Source: Qipengyuania psychrotolerans (GTDB taxonomy: Bacteria > Pseudomonadota > Alphaproteobacteria > Sphingomonadales > Sphingomonadaceae). From it: a stretch of 64,000 bases of DNA. The first letter of the stretch is position 1, and each line of letters opens with the position of its first letter. The stretch covers positions 682,001 through 746,000 of the forward strand of contig NZ_CP081297.1 in NCBI RefSeq assembly GCF_019711355.1, given 5' to 3'. Positions 63,291-64,000 of this stretch are shown here, one piece after another. A program made the translations under genes and the position numbers. Below the pieces are notes generated by a model. The model saw only the letters and a list, made by a program, of their open reading frames with translations, made no database searches and had not been told where the DNA came from.

Positions 63291-64000
63291 TCAACAGTGA
63301 CGAGAGCGCAGAGCATGGTATCGACGAGTGCCTCGGCCAGTTGCAGGGCGGCTTCGATCCCGCTGATGAGGGGAGCCTTTCCAATGCTGCCTCGGCCCTG
63401 AAGAAGCTCGCCAACAACAGGCGCTTTCTAGGCGATATCCTGATCGCTCAGCTCACCGACCGACACCGCGAGGGCGGACTTGAAAGCGGATATGGACCGC
63501 AATCAATCGTCCTCTCGCCCAATCGCGGCGGCAGTTTCCTGCGCGCAAACATCTGGCCTAGCGAGGACGAGGCCTGTTTCCAGGCGAGCGGCGCGAAGAC
63601 CTTTGTTTACGGCGTCCCGCACGATCACAATTTCAGCTTCCTGACTGCGGGTTACTTCGGTCCGGGCTATGGTAGCGACTATTTCGAATATTATTACGAG
63701 GAGGTCGCCGGATACCGCGGGGAAGTGGCGGATTTGCGGTTCGTGGAACGAAGCGCGCTGAGCGAAGGCAAGCTAATGCTCTACCGCGCGCACCGCGATG
63801 TGCATTCGCAATTGCCGCCGGAAAGCCTGTCTGTCTCGCTCAACATCATGCGCATCGATCCAGCGGAAAGCTGGTGCGACCAATATGGATTCGATCTCGA
63901 CAGCAGTGCCGTCACCGGTGTCCTGAACCCTACCTCGACAGAGTGTTTCATGCGCTGCGCCGTAGGCTTGGGCATCGATGCCGCGCTCGATTTCGCAGAA
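63278..64000 (+). CDS. Unknown cupin / cysteine-dioxygenase-like protein (partial, cut by window end)
   Basis: 241 residues are readable from the ATG at 63278 (GGAG upstream), running past the window edge. PHDHNFSFLT holds His115 and His117, and [10 protein letters not shown] holds His172 and His176; LSVSLNIM follows. An HxH pair plus a third His about 55 residues later, in a sheet, is the three-His iron layout of cysteine-dioxygenase-like cupins (HxH, then His about 52 residues on). The match is by pattern only. The stretch GSDYFEYYYEE is unusually rich in Tyr and acidic residues. It overlaps the HEAT-like gene by 13 bp. Confidence 0.7.
   Translation, partial: MPRLINSDESAEHGIDECLGQLQGGFDPADEGSLSNAASALKKLANNRRFLGDILIAQLTDRHREGGLESGYGPQSIVLSPNRGGSFLRANIWPSEDEACFQASGAKTFVYGVPHDHNFSFLTAGYFGPGYGSDYFEYYYEEVAGYRGEVADLRFVERSALSEGKLMLYRAHRDVHSQLPPESLSVSLNIMRIDPAESWCDQYGFDLDSSAVTGVLNPTSTECFMRCAVGLGIDAALDFAE

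Overview
The window is one gene-dense stretch of a GC-rich chromosome from an alphaproteobacterium, most likely order Sphingomonadales and plausibly an Erythrobacteraceae member. This placement is an inference from gene content. It rests on two TonB-dependent receptors of sphingomonad type, a TIGR03805/TIGR03806-type pair, short RNase E/G, a K+-independent-type H+-pyrophosphatase, short-form HisG, purS/purQ, and a BolA/J-domain pair. No insertion sequence, prophage, integrase, CRISPR array or rRNA operon was seen. The only RNA gene recognised is tRNA-Phe. Genes are packed in short operons with many 1-8 bp overlaps, and no gene-free stretch exceeds about 300 bases.

Layout, 1-16 kb. The left edge holds the end of a probable beta-helix protein, a di-heme c-type protein and an alpha/beta hydrolase in an overlapping operon. 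A racemase, a dGTPase-like HD protein, a short NAD-binding/ABA4-like pair, an acyl-CoA ligase with a DUF938 methyltransferase, a terminator and an entericidin-like lipoprotein follow. Next come an orphan CpaF/TadA ATPase and a surface-glycan neighbourhood (9.8-15.3 kb): GT-C-like membrane protein, methyltransferase, flippase-like UPF0104 protein, sulfotransferase and GT2.

15-31 kb. A DMT exporter, glmS, a PAS-GGDEF-EAL protein, purSQ, a TonB receptor with a strong terminator, a lipid kinase, purC, an Na+/H+ antiporter, wrbA, an orphan HprK-like kinase and tRNA-Phe. Then comes the overlapping housekeeping operon infA-maf-rng-yacG.

31-48 kb. A second TonB receptor carrying a Gly/Arg-rich insert with two Cys-containing repeats, and a lipase-like hydrolase plus wax-ester/DGAT enzyme with a histone-H1-like Lys/Ala tail. 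These are followed by a BaiN-type flavoprotein and APC permease, uvrC, a tandem universal stress protein behind a probable FNR/FixK box, a DEAD-box helicase, tesB and hppA.

47-64 kb. The hisG-hisD-nusB-thiL operon (thiL appears to start at CTG), DUF2332, epoxide hydrolase, SDR, pirin, bolA diverging from a J-domain protein, DUF302/GST/DUF1428/MpaB genes, cobS without cobT, a class A PBP and two PaaI thioesterases. At the right edge is a three-gene unit I do not recognise: a 53-residue small protein, a protein with HEAT-like repeats, and a cupin/cysteine-dioxygenase-like protein cut by the window end. This unit is the best candidate for an undescribed system.
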